The translations under genes and the position numbers were made by a program. This document shows positions 44,455 through 53,243 of a DNA stretch of 53,991 bases, one piece after another. The notes under the pieces were generated by a model. The model had not been told where the DNA came from, did not search any database, and worked only from the letters and a program-made list of their open reading frames with translations. The stretch is taken from positions 1 through 53,991 of the forward strand of contig NZ_CAKMHQ010000056.1 of NCBI RefSeq assembly GCF_927312905.1, written 5' to 3'. Source of the stretch: Candidatus Nitrotoga sp. 1052 (lineage in GTDB: Bacteria > Pseudomonadota > Gammaproteobacteria > Burkholderiales > Gallionellaceae). Within the stretch, counting starts at the first letter, position 1. Every line of letters begins with the position of its first letter.

Positions 44455-44670
44455 TCTCGTTACTCTTGCCGGCGCCGTTGGTACCAATAATACCAACAAC
44501 ATCGCCTTGCTCGACGGAGAAGTTGACATCGTCCAGCGCCTTGAATGGAGCGCGTTCTTCAATCGGTTGGCTTGTGAGCCGCGCCACTGGTTGAGCACGG
44601 TAGTTTTCAGGCTTTGCAATTGGCCAAGCTGGTATTCCTTGGTGACGTGGTTGACTTCGACGATGGGCAT
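44455..44670 (-). pseudogene. Partial wzt copy B (5' end)
   Basis: Starts MPIVEVNHVTKEYQLGQLQS in one frame. It shifts frame near NQWR (a one-base loss) and continues as ERAPFKALDDVNFSVEQGDV and VGIIGTNGAGKS, an intact Walker A. It then breaks off at once into unrelated sequence ending ENWCLPPLICSL. About 216 bp of wzt remain. Upstream is a tract of 7-base units (44672-44720) shared with the region before copy A. Confidence 0.9.
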
Positions 44671-44741
44671 GGTGAGTAGCGTATAGGGGTAGCGGGTAGT
44701 CAGCAGCGGTAGTGGGTGGGACTGATTCCCCCTTGTAATTT

Positions 44742-44829
44742 TCATGCTGCTTTGTATTGTCTGACATCCAATTCTACGCCTGCTTTCAGCGCTTCCTCAG
44801 CGTGTTCAAGCAAGCGCCTGACGACGGCA
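44742..44829 (-). pseudogene. C-terminal remnant of an unknown small gene
   Basis: In a frame different from the DUF433 remnant, this stretch reads RRLLEHAEEALKAGVELDVR and then QYKAA before TGA. It looks like the acidic end of a small antitoxin-like protein whose 5' part has been replaced by the DUF433 copy. I cannot name the family. Confidence 0.4.
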
Positions 44830-44944
44830 TCATGCCAGAGGCCAGATAGTCCAGAATGTCATATACCGTCATGCGTATGCCACGGATGCATGGTTTGCCG
44901 CCGCGCTTGCCTGGCTCGATGGTGATTCGGTCTCTGTAGTTCAT
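44786..44944 (-). pseudogene. DUF433 antitoxin, truncated copy
   Basis: Repeats the start of the intact DUF433 gene (MNYRDRITIEPGKRGGKPCI, GIRMTVYDILDYLASGM) with one Ala-to-Val change, then loses homology after codon about 38. It ends 14 codons later in foreign sequence. The recognition end of the domain is gone. The leader sequence, including AAGGAG, matches that of the intact copy. Confidence 0.85.
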
Positions 44945-45009
44945 GCTTGATCTCCTTATGTATTCCGCAGAATCAACAAGCTCACTGTATTTGGTGCGAG
45001 CTAGCCTGC

Positions 45010-45306
45010 AACTAACTACGACATGCGGCGTCACCTTAAGCTTGATAGTGCCTGATGTCTGTTTCGGCGTTTTGGCCAGCAACTTGAATATGTTACTCTT
45101 GTCGGCGCCGTTGTGGCCAATACTTAATGCCAAGTACCTCACCTTGCTCAACGGAGAACGTGACGTCATTTAAGGGCCTTGAATGGAGCGCTCTTCAACC
45201 GGCTGGTCTGTGGCCGCCGCCACTGGTTGAGCGCTGTAGTTTTGAGGCACTGCAACTGGCCAAGCTAGTATTTCTTGATGACATGGTTGGCTTCAAAGAT
45301 GGGGAT
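45010..45306 (-). pseudogene. Partial wzt copy A (5' end, most decayed)
   Basis: The wzt start codon has become ATC (45304-45306). The following sequence still aligns with wzt but has stops and shifts. A readable part is IGHNGADKSNIFKLLAKTPK, a damaged Walker A (GADKS for GAGKS). Similarity fades toward 45010, then continues as the leader shared with wzt copy C and its DUF433 gene. The 3' boundary is uncertain. Confidence 0.85.
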
Positions 45307-45359
45307 AGGGGTAGCGAACAGCGGATAGGGGTTGGTGGGTAGTCAGCAGCGGTAGTGGG

Positions 45360-45817
45360 CTACGGGCTGGTTTCAAAACGGGCGCGCCAATTTCGATACA
45401 GTCGGCTAAAGTTTTGGCTGCATCAATTGCAGCCATAAGGGCAGCAAAGCGAACCTCCGATTGGTCTGGATATTCGTGGGCCAACCTGTTACGAACTTCG
45501 CGCCAAGCCAACCAATTGTCCACATCAAGGTATCCCAGCTTTTCCAAACGATTTAGCCGGTCACGCATGGGCCAATCTTCAAATGGCTCACGCAGACTGG
45601 CCAGTGTTGCTGGTATTAAGCGCTCTCCCACCGTGTCCTGCAATTTGATAAAGCGAAAAAGCAGTTGGTCCACAATCCGGACGCGGGCGGGATCACTTTC
45701 CAACGCTTGCCACGTGATCGCAGGCGATACATTCTATTCAGCTAATACTTCCGTAAGGATGTCAAAGTGGCGATTCGCCTCCCAAAGCACAGCAACAAGT
45801 TTGTCTGTCGGCATCAT
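45360..45817 (-). pseudogene. HEPN toxin gene with in-frame amber stop and 3' frame slip
   Basis: Reading starts at ATG 45817 (overlapping the MNT stop) as MMPTDKLVAVLWEANRHFDI. It hits TAG at 45734-45736 and resumes in the same frame with ITWQALESDPARVRIVDQLL and the HEPN motif REVRNRLAHEYP. Near the end, a single-base loss after CIEI shifts the frame; restoring it gives WRARFETSP and a stop at 45360. So two independent lesions have killed an otherwise normal HEPN gene of about 150 codons, while its MNT partner remains open. Confidence 0.85.
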
Positions 45818-46131
45818 ACTTGCGCCACCTGGATTCCTTCACGTTTTGCCGCAGCAACTACCTCCCGCGAATCTTGCTGGACTTGCGTGGCAATAACGAC
45901 GTCAATGCGCTGTTCATCAAGCAGCCGGTAAATGCGCGACACAAAACGGGTGCGACGGCGCACCAACTCCGCAGGGGGCATGGCTTCGGTAATCTCAACC
46001 AGCAGATCAATTTCTCCCCCACGCTTGCTGTCATCCACACGGGAACCAAAGAGAAACACTGATGTACCAGGTGTAAATGCTTCCCGGGCAGCTTGTGCAA
46101 TGGCATTCACCTCGTTGGGTTGCAATCTCAT
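45814..46131 (-). CDS. MNT-domain nucleotidyltransferase antitoxin (partner toxin broken)
   Basis: The 105-residue minimal nucleotidyltransferase starts MRLQPNEVNAIAQAAREAFT. The catalytic pattern is FGSRVDDSKRGGEIDLLVEI (about 28-47): GS is present, but the first Asp of DXD is Glu. RIDVVIATQ supplies the third acidic position. I chose the ATG at 46131; an 18-codon extension upstream is unlikely. It is the first gene after wzm (80 nt). The Glu substitution and the dead HEPN partner suggest a module in decay. Confidence 0.83.
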   Translation of the reverse strand: MRLQPNEVNAIAQAAREAFTPGTSVFLFGSRVDDSKRGGEIDLLVEITEAMPPAELVRRRTRFVSRIYRLLDEQRIDVVIATQVQQDSREVVAAAKREGIQVAQV

Positions 46132-46210
46132 GTTTATCCTAAAAAAACGCGCATAGCAGGTAACACCTGTAATCTTTACGCGCAATCCGCTAACGTCTAT
46201 CTACTTGCCC

Positions 46211-47029
46211 TCAAATCACATCCGCGAAATAAGACTCCGCCCGCTTGAAGAAGGCGTAGCTTAGAGGGAGCAGGATCGTAACCAAGATAAGGCCGGGTAC
46301 CATGGCCGCCAGATCCGGCGGCTGGTTTCTCAGCACTACGCTCTGAAACGCGTCAATGATGCCCGCCAGAGGGTTAAGGGTATATAGGGTATAGAGCAGG
46401 TTGGACCACTCGCCGGCAGCTTGTTGCTCCAAAAGCTTATCCTTCACCAGTTGCAATGGGTAGATCACCGGAGATGCATACATGAGCAGGGAAAGCAGCA
46501 CGGGCAAGGCAGTCCCCATATCCCGGTAGTAAACATTGATTGCTGCGCCAGCAAATGCGATGCTTAAGGCTGCCAGAATCGTGTAAAGAATGATGAAAGG
46601 TACCCATAGGATGTACATGCTCGGTATATATTGAAACCAAATCATGAGTCCGGCCAGGATAATAAAGTTGATGCCAAGCTCCACAAGCTTGGTGACGACT
46701 GCCGTTATGGGGAATATCTCGCGCGGGAAATAGATTTTTTTGATCAGGTTGGCATTGCCCACCACACTGTTTACTCCCTCTGATGCAGATTCTTGAAAGA
46801 AAATCCAGGGCATGAGTGCAGCGAAGGTTAGGAGGGGATAAGGAATGTTGCCACTGTCAATGCCAACGAAGCTCTTGACCAATGTAAAGATCAGCATGAG
46901 GATGAGCGGCTTCACTACAGCCCAGGCAATGCCCAGATATGCCTGTTTGTAGCGCAGCGTGACGTTCTTCCAAGCAAGTACTGTCATCAGTTCGCGGTAT
47001 TCGACAAGATTTTTTACTACTGCAATCAT
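46211..47029 (-). CDS. wzm: ABC-2 type polysaccharide exporter permease Wzm
   Basis: The 272-residue inner-membrane permease forms the channel of the Wzm/Wzt exporter. The N-terminal amphipathic stretch REL(M)TVLAWKNVTLRYKQAYLGIAW, six predicted helices, and the LIKKIYFPREIFPI and INVYYRDMGTALPVLLSLLMYASPVIYPL segments are typical of ABC-2 glycan exporters. It is the first gene of the minus-strand locus, with a 724-bp upstream region. Its partner wzt starts 3.8 kb downstream instead of following directly, the unusual point of this locus. Confidence 0.94.
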   Translation of the reverse strand: MIAVVKNLVEYRELMTVLAWKNVTLRYKQAYLGIAWAVVKPLILMLIFTLVKSFVGIDSGNIPYPLLTFAALMPWIFFQESASEGVNSVVGNANLIKKIYFPREIFPITAVVTKLVELGINFIILAGLMIWFQYIPSMYILWVPFIILYTILAALSIAFAGAAINVYYRDMGTALPVLLSLLMYASPVIYPLQLVKDKLLEQQAAGEWSNLLYTLYTLNPLAGIIDAFQSVVLRNQPPDLAAMVPGLILVTILLPLSYAFFKRAESYFADVI

Positions 47030-47753
47030 CTGCGTTGTTGCTCCCTTTGATCTGTTGATGGATTATAAATTTGAGTTGCACATACTTTGGATATCGGCCT
47101 GACTGGCACTGAGTCCGATACCTCGTATAGTTTGCGCCACCTGCCACCAGTATTCTTATTTGTTTGTATTGTTATTTTTGCGATTTTTTAGCTGTAAGCA
47201 TGAGCCCGCGCAGATCAAATCTTAAATGGCATTTTTCGACTAAGCTTCAGAATTTGCGTCCTCTTTTCATTATTGTCGGCTATACAATTTTTATTGAAAA
47301 TACCTGCCGTCATTAGCTTAATGAAAAACCTCTTTGCTTGCTTTGTATCCTAACATTTTTAATAAACTCTGTGCCAACTATGGTTTCGGGGATTGCTTGA
47401 GCATGATTGAAGTTTTTGATTTGTTTATGGGACAAGCCGAGAGCACATGTCTGAGTTGCTGGAGAACTCAAAATAAAACTGATAGTTGAAAGTTGTAAGC
47501 TAATGGAATGGTTTTAATAATTATAAGCACACGAATAATCATGCATGCCAAATTGATTGCGCCAGTATCAGCATGAACGATGGGGGTATTATGCAGCGTT
47601 CAATTGCACGCCCTCTTCAGGAGTGTTTGGCATTGCATGTTAACGAGAGTTTTTTAAGAAAAGCAGGATAGAATTGGCTAAAATTACAAAAATTGCAGGT
47701 CAACAAAAGTTATTTAATCTAACTGACTTTCATGTGCAGCCTGGTAACTATAA
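47030..47753. other. Long divergent intergenic region (wzm / ppk)
   Basis: About 720 bp, AT-rich, without a convincing gene on either strand. It should contain the main promoter of the exporter and glycan operon and the ppk promoter. I looked for a Pho box (CTGTCAT-type repeats) in front of ppk and did not find a good one. Confidence 0.5.
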
Positions 47754-49850
47754 ATGAACCGTACAGCAAGTAAAGATTTTCGCTCGCAGCATTTTATTAA
47801 TCGTGAGCTAGGTCAACTTGAGTTCAACCAGCGCGTGTTGGCACAAGCAGAAAATGTCAGCATCCCGATTCTGGAACGTCTGAAATACCTGTGTATTGTC
47901 AGCAGCAACCTGGATGAGTTTTTTGAAATCCGTGTCGCCGGGTTGAAGGAACAAATCAATCTTAAAATTATTGCCTCCGGGCCAGACGGCATGGATGCAC
48001 GCCAGACACTCAAGCAAATACGGGAGCAAGCGCATCGTCTCATCGAGCGGCAATATCGCATACTTAACAGCGACATTCTGCCTGTATTGGATATGCATGG
48101 CATTCGTTTCCTGCGCCGCACTAGCTGGAATGATACTCAACGCGCCTGGATCAAAAATTTCTTTTTGTGTGAAGTGATGCCGGTGCTTACTCCAATCGGC
48201 CTTGATCCATCACACCCTTTTCCTCGTGTACTTAACAAAAGTCTGAATTTTGCTGTCGATCTGGTAGGCAAAGATGCCTTCGGGCGCAATTCTGCCAAGG
48301 CCATTGTGCAGGCGCCGCGCGTGTTGCCGCGCACTATTTTATTGCCGTCTGAAATCAGCGGTTGTGCGCATGGCTTTGTATTTCTTTCTTCTATTTTGCA
48401 TGCTCATGTCGGCGAGCTGTTCGGCGGAATGGAAGTGTTGAGCTGCCACCAGTTCCGTGTTACGCGCAACAGCAATCTGTTTGTGGACGAGGAAGAGGTG
48501 AAAAATCTACGCATCAGTTTGCAGGGTGAATTGCCGCAGCGGCACTTCGGCAATGCTGTGCGCCTGGAAGTTACAGACAATTGCTCGCCGCAGGTAGCCA
48601 CGTATTTGTTGCAGCAATTCGAGCTGGGACAGGATGACCTGTATCGCGTAGATGGCCCGGTAAATTTGGTGCGCCTGATGGGTATTCCCGACCAGGTCGC
48701 GCGCGATGACCTGAAATTCCCTGCTTTTGCTCCTGGCATACCCAGCGATTTGCTGAAGAAGGGCGCAGATATGTTCAAAGTCATCCGCAAGAACGATATT
48801 CTGCTGCATCACCCTTTCCAGTCGTTTAAACCTGTCATCGATCTTATCCAGCAGGCCGCCGCCGATCCAAGTGTGGTGGCCATCAAACAGACCGTGTATC
48901 GCACCGGTGTGGATTCAGAATTAATGGAAGCACTCGTCACCGCTGCCCAACATGGTAAAGAAGTGACTGTCGTGGTGGAGCTGCTGGCGCGTTTTGATGA
49001 GGAAGCCAACATCAACTGGGCAAGCCGTTTGGAAGAAGTGGGGGCGCATGTGGTGTATGGTGTTGTTGGACACAAGACACATGCCAAGATGTTGATGGTG
49101 GTTCGGCGCGAGGATGGCAAGCTGCGCCGCTATGTGCATCTGGGCACCGGTAATTATCATCCGCGCACTGCACGGCTTTATACGGACTTCGGCCTGTTCA
49201 CGAGCAATGAGCAAATGTGTGCAGACGTAAATGAGGTATTTACACAGCTGACCGGTCTGGGCAAAGCGGGCAAATTAAATTATTTGTGGCAATCGCCTTT
49301 TTCGTTGCACAGCCAGATTCTGCGTGCTATTCAGAATGAAACCAAACTCGCCAAGGCAGGCAAGCGCGCGCACATTATCGCCAAGATGAACGCGTTGCTT
49401 GAACCGGAAATCATCAGGGCGTTGTACGAAGCAGCGCAGGCCGGTGTGAAGGTGGATCTTATTGTACGCGGGGTGTGCGCGCTTCGTCCGGGAGTGCCGG
49501 GACTATCCGAAAATATCCGTGTGCGCTCGATAATTGGCCGTTTTTTGGAACACACACGCATATTCTATTTTCGCAATAATCTGGCGCATAACGTGTATCT
49601 GAGCAGTGCCGATTGGATGGACCGCAATTTCTTCCGTCGTATAGAGGTGTGTTTTCCAGTGCTCGACAAGAAGCTGAAAAAACGCGTGATCGATGAAGGA
49701 CTGAAAGTTTATCTACAGGACAACTTTCAAGCTTGGGAAATGGATTCGAATGGCCATTATCGAGCGAAGGCCCCCCGTCGTTCTGTGCTGAAATGTGCGC
49801 AATTTTCATTATTGCAGCGACTCGCCGATCCGGCGCTTAAGCTGCCATAA
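47754..49850 (+). CDS. ppk: Polyphosphate kinase 1
   Basis: The 698-residue PPK1 makes inorganic polyphosphate from ATP at the membrane. The N-terminal domain starts HFINRELGQLEFNQRVLAQA and has YLCIVSSNLDEFFEIRVAGL. The catalytic domains hold RYVHLGTGNYHPRTARLYTD and GHKTHAKMLMVVRR with the autophosphorylated His equivalent to E. coli His435. The second conserved His lies in FLEHTRIFYFRNN. Arg residues in AIKQTVYRTGVDSELMEAL bind phosphate. Length matches other PPK1 proteins (about 690). It is a single gene, followed by a 220-bp gap. Confidence 0.97.
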   Translation: MNRTASKDFRSQHFINRELGQLEFNQRVLAQAENVSIPILERLKYLCIVSSNLDEFFEIRVAGLKEQINLKIIASGPDGMDARQTLKQIREQAHRLIERQYRILNSDILPVLDMHGIRFLRRTSWNDTQRAWIKNFFLCEVMPVLTPIGLDPSHPFPRVLNKSLNFAVDLVGKDAFGRNSAKAIVQAPRVLPRTILLPSEISGCAHGFVFLSSILHAHVGELFGGMEVLSCHQFRVTRNSNLFVDEEEVKNLRISLQGELPQRHFGNAVRLEVTDNCSPQVATYLLQQFELGQDDLYRVDGPVNLVRLMGIPDQVARDDLKFPAFAPGIPSDLLKKGADMFKVIRKNDILLHHPFQSFKPVIDLIQQAAADPSVVAIKQTVYRTGVDSELMEALVTAAQHGKEVTVVVELLARFDEEANINWASRLEEVGAHVVYGVVGHKTHAKMLMVVRREDGKLRRYVHLGTGNYHPRTARLYTDFGLFTSNEQMCADVNEVFTQLTGLGKAGKLNYLWQSPFSLHSQILRAIQNETKLAKAGKRAHIIAKMNALLEPEIIRALYEAAQAGVKVDLIVRGVCALRPGVPGLSENIRVRSIIGRFLEHTRIFYFRNNLAHNVYLSSADWMDRNFFRRIEVCFPVLDKKLKKRVIDEGLKVYLQDNFQAWEMDSNGHYRAKAPRRSVLKCAQFSLLQRLADPALKLP

Positions 49851-49998
49851 GCGATATCTCTGGGCCAGGAAATGAGGAAGATGTAACGTCAGGAGGAAGA
49901 ACAGTTTGATGGATTTAAAAGAGGACGAATAAAATATTACGTTGAATTCCCTTTCGATTCAATTTGTTCAAATATGAACCATATATATCAGGCGATGC

Positions 49999-50029
49999 AA
50001 AAAAAGTGCGTCAGGGGGAGCTGACGCAC
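49999..50029 (-). terminator. Rho-independent terminator of the EF-hand gene
   Basis: On the minus strand: a perfect 9-bp stem (GTGCGTCAG/CTGACGCAC), a 6-nt loop, then seven T. It starts 44 nt after the stop of the EF-hand gene. Confidence 0.9.
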
Positions 50030-50072
50030 CAGAAGGGGAGCTTTCATGAACAAAAACAGAACAGAACTCAGA

Positions 50073-50351
50073 TTATTTCGTTTGCCTACTTTCTTTCGCA
50101 AACTCATCTTTGCTTAATTTGCCGTCATGGTTGGCATCCAGTTCTTTGAATACCTGGGTGGGCATTTGCTTGGTTGTGGCTTCTTCCAAACTAACAAAGC
50201 TATCATGGTTTGTGTCGTAAGCTACCCAAGACGGCGTATCTTCTTTTGTTATGGAATCAGCCTGAACAATGCCAGTCGCGCCAATTAACAGCATAGAAAC
50301 TAGAGCTATTGATTGGGCCGCTTTATTTTGTAACGTTGATGAATAATTCAT
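50073..50351 (-). CDS. Small secreted EF-hand protein
   Basis: The 92-residue protein has a signal peptide (about residues 1-31, ending VQA) and two EF-hand calcium loops, DTNHDSFVSLEE (about 46-57) and DANHDGKLSKDE (about 73-84). Both have Asp at positions 1, 3 or 5 and Glu at 12. It is probably a periplasmic calcium-binding or buffering protein. GGAAACAAG-type sequence precedes the ATG, and a strong terminator follows, so it is a stand-alone transcription unit. Confidence 0.85.
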   Translation of the reverse strand: MNYSSTLQNKAAQSIALVSMLLIGATGIVQADSITKEDTPSWVAYDTNHDSFVSLEEATTKQMPTQVFKELDANHDGKLSKDEFAKESRQTK

Positions 50352-50767
50352 CTTGTTTCCTTTATCAGCTCAGCAATATTGCTGTATTGATAAGCTAAGC
50401 ATATATCATGCCATTTTTAATTTGTATTAAAAAACAGATAATTAATATTATTTTTTTATAAAATTTAAATAATTGGAATATTTGTGTCGCTACATGGCAA
50501 CAGAAAACCTGCATGATAATTCTAACTACTTGAAATAGAGTAAGTACTATTGTCGTCGAGAACAGACGTATTAGAAATATCCATATGGATATGTGAGATT
50601 GAGTTATAAGTGCATCGCACACAACGTTCACAGCGAAGGCAATTCAGATTATTACGATTGAGTTGCTGACGCGGGTTAAAACTTTATTTATCTCCAGAGC
50701 TATGGATTTCTACAGTATTTATTTTTCAGTCAGTGCGTTGCACTTTGATTATTTGGATAAGTAGCGC
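50352..50767. other. Divergent AT-rich intergenic region
   Basis: About 415 bp with long A/T runs (50395-50480). No convincing gene: a 78-codon open frame on the minus strand is composed of hydrophobic residues that simply reflect AT-rich sequence. Promoters for the EF-hand gene and for the uracil-DNA glycosylase must lie here. Confidence 0.5.
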
Positions 50768-51427
50768 ATGGAATTTTCTACTGCCTGCCGATTATGTCCG
50801 CGCTTGGCGAACTTTCTGGATGAGGTGCGCCAAGCACATCCAGATTACTATGCTCATCCGGTCCCATCCTTCGGTGACGCGCAGGCGCGCCTGCTAATAG
50901 TGGGGTTGGCACCCGGCATGCACGGAGCGAATCGCACAGGTCGGCCGTTCACCGGTGATTTTGCCGGCAAATTGCTGTATTCCACACTTTATCAATTTGG
51001 TTTTGCCAGTCAAGCCGAGCCTTTGAACATGGCAGGCCAAGCTAATGCCGAACTGATTTTAAGCGATTGCCGCGTTACCAATGCTGTGCGTTGCCTGCCG
51101 CCGCAGAATAAGCCGGAACCTGCAGAGGTGCGGCAATGCAATCAATATCTGGTGGCTGAACTGGCTTCTTTGCCGTTGGGCGCAGTAGTACTGGCTTTAG
51201 GAGCGATTGCCCATCTGGCGGTGTTGTGTGCGCTGGGCTTGCAAATCAAAGACTATAAATTTACGCATGGCGTGCGGCATGCACTACCGAACGGCATAAT
51301 GCTGTATGACAGTTACCATTGCAGTCGCTACAATACCCAGACCAAGCGCCTGAACGAAGCGATGTTTCATGCCATTTTCAGCGCAATTACTCTATATTTG
51401 CATAGCCTTGATCCAAACAATAAATAG
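50768..51427 (+). CDS. Uracil-DNA glycosylase, family 5 (UdgB-like)
   Basis: The 219-residue base-excision-repair enzyme starts [20 protein letters not shown], with Cys residues typical of the iron-sulfur-binding UDG families. Motif A is [25 protein letters not shown] (about 43-67). The GLAPG..GAN form, rather than GEAPG, indicates family 5 (UdgB). The C-terminal motif with the DNA-binding His is [10 protein letters not shown]. Family 5 enzymes remove uracil and also hypoxanthine. It is followed 2 nt later by uvrC, another repair gene, so the two are probably co-transcribed. Confidence 0.87.
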   Translation: MEFSTACRLCPRLANFLDEVRQAHPDYYAHPVPSFGDAQARLLIVGLAPGMHGANRTGRPFTGDFAGKLLYSTLYQFGFASQAEPLNMAGQANAELILSDCRVTNAVRCLPPQNKPEPAEVRQCNQYLVAELASLPLGAVVLALGAIAHLAVLCALGLQIKDYKFTHGVRHALPNGIMLYDSYHCSRYNTQTKRLNEAMFHAIFSAITLYLHSLDPNNK

Positions 51428-51429
51428 CC

Positions 51430-53241
51430 TTGACCCAAACAATCGAGTTTGATCTTAAATCATTTGTCGCTAGTTTGCCCCTGCTGCCTGGTGTGTATCG
51501 TATGCTGGATAGTCAAGGGCAAGTGCTTTATGTCGGCAAAGCTGGGCAGCTTAAAAAACGCGTCGCATCCTACTTCCAGAAAACAAATATCTCGCCGCGT
51601 ATCAGCCTGATGGTGTCGCATATTGCCTGTATTGAGGTGACGGTCACTCGCTCCGAGGCTGAGGCCCTGCTGCTGGAAAATAACTTAATAAAAGCATTAA
51701 AACCGCGATATAACATACTTTTTAGAGATGATAAATCCTATCCATATATCGTCCTGACCGGGCATGGCTTTCCTCGCTTGGCATATTATCGTGGTGCGAT
51801 TGGTAAGCACCAACAATATTTCGGACCCTACCCCAACTCACATGCCGCCAAGGAAAGCATACAGTTGCTGCAAAAAGTATTTCGCATCCGTACTTGCGAG
51901 GACAGCACATTTTCCAATCGCGCCCGCCCCTGTTTGCTGCACCAGATTCATCGCTGTACTGCCCCTTGTGTTGGGTTGATTAGCCAGCAGAATTACGCAA
52001 TCGATGTACGTAACGCGAATTTGCTATTACAAGGCAAGCAAGGTGAGGTAGAAGGATTGCTGCGACTAGCCATGGAGCAAGCGGCAGAAGCCCAACACTA
52101 CGAGCAGGCCGCTGCGCTACGCGACCAGTTGCATGCGCTGCATACGGTGCAGCAAAAGCAGTTCATGGAAAGTGGTCGTGCAACGGATGCGGATATCGTC
52201 GCCGTCGCTGAGTTGAATGGCGCGCTGTGCGTGAATCTGGCCATGGTGCGCGGCGGCAGACATCTGGGTGATAAGAGCCTTTTTCCGCAAAATGCCGAAG
52301 GGCAGGCGGCTGATGAAGTGCTGCATGCCTTTCTGACACAGCATTACTTAAATCATAGCGTGCCGCCTCTTATTCTCACCAGCACGCCTCTCGCGGCAGA
52401 TGCCTTGGAAGAACTGCTTGGAGAGCAGGTAGGACATAAGGTGCAGATACGCCACAGCGTAAGTGGTGAGCGGCGCCAATGGTTGGATATGGCGCTGAAA
52501 AATGCTCTACTGGCATTACATCAGCAAGCAGGTCAGCAGGCCGGGCAGCTTGCTCGACTGGAAAAACTGCGCGAAGCGCTTGCGCTCCCGCAACTGTCAC
52601 GCATCGAATGTTTTGATGTCAGCCACACCATGGGTGAAGCGACTGTGGCTTCCTGTGTCGTATACGATAGTTTGGCCATGCGTACTGCCGAGTATCGGCG
52701 CTACAACATTAGCGGTATTACTGGGGGAGACGACTACGCAGCAATGCGCCAAGCCTTGTTACGTCGCTATCAAAAATTACAGGCAGGGGAAGGCAAGCGT
52801 CCCGATTTGATTTTGATAGATGGCGGTGCGGGTCAGCTAAGTGTGGCTTGTCAGGTGTTGGAACAACTTGGCCTGATGGAAATCCCGTTAATGGGTGTAG
52901 CCAAAGGCGTGGAGCGCAAGCCCGGGTTAGAGCAATTGTTGCTACCGCAGCATGAAAAACCGCTACAATTGTTGCCGGACAATCCAGCATTGCACTTGAT
53001 TCAGCAGGTGCGCGATGAAGCGCACCGTTTCGCTATTAGGGGACACCGTGCCAAGCGTGGTAAAGCGCGCACAACGTCCATGCTGGAGGAAATCAGCGGG
53101 GTAGGGGAGAGGCGCAGACGTAATTTGCTGGCCCGGTTTGGAGGTCTGCAAGGCGTGTACCAAGCCAGCTTGGAAGAATTGGCGCAGGTAGATGGTATTA
53201 GTCTGGCGCTGGCGGAAAAAATTTATCAACAATTGCACTGA
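51430..53241 (+). CDS. uvrC: UvrABC excinuclease subunit C
   Basis: The 603-residue nucleotide-excision-repair nuclease makes both incisions around DNA lesions with UvrB. The GIY-YIG domain is at the N terminus ([34 protein letters not shown]). The UVR (UvrB-binding) motif is about 200-235, the RNase-H-like domain follows ([34 protein letters not shown]), and tandem HhH motifs end the protein ([14 protein letters not shown]). The start is TTG at 51430; a stop lies three codons upstream and the next Met is inside the GIY-YIG domain. It ends 2 nt before pgsA, the widespread uvrC-pgsA pair. Confidence 0.97.
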   Translation: MTQTIEFDLKSFVASLPLLPGVYRMLDSQGQVLYVGKAGQLKKRVASYFQKTNISPRISLMVSHIACIEVTVTRSEAEALLLENNLIKALKPRYNILFRDDKSYPYIVLTGHGFPRLAYYRGAIGKHQQYFGPYPNSHAAKESIQLLQKVFRIRTCEDSTFSNRARPCLLHQIHRCTAPCVGLISQQNYAIDVRNANLLLQGKQGEVEGLLRLAMEQAAEAQHYEQAAALRDQLHALHTVQQKQFMESGRATDADIVAVAELNGALCVNLAMVRGGRHLGDKSLFPQNAEGQAADEVLHAFLTQHYLNHSVPPLILTSTPLAADALEELLGEQVGHKVQIRHSVSGERRQWLDMALKNALLALHQQAGQQAGQLARLEKLREALALPQLSRIECFDVSHTMGEATVASCVVYDSLAMRTAEYRRYNISGITGGDDYAAMRQALLRRYQKLQAGEGKRPDLILIDGGAGQLSVACQVLEQLGLMEIPLMGVAKGVERKPGLEQLLLPQHEKPLQLLPDNPALHLIQQVRDEAHRFAIRGHRAKRGKARTTSMLEEISGVGERRRRNLLARFGGLQGVYQASLEELAQVDGISLALAEKIYQQLH

Positions 53242-53243
53242 TC

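Noticed and set aside
44672-44720. CRISPR-like array
   Set aside because: The units are 7 bp and degenerate, with no spacers; a short tandem tract, not a CRISPR.
47030-47753. Pho box in front of ppk
   Set aside because: No pair of CTGTCAT-like repeats with proper spacing was found.
50395-50631. 78-codon minus-strand frame
   Set aside because: Hydrophobic residues follow from very AT-rich sequence; no start signal or domain.
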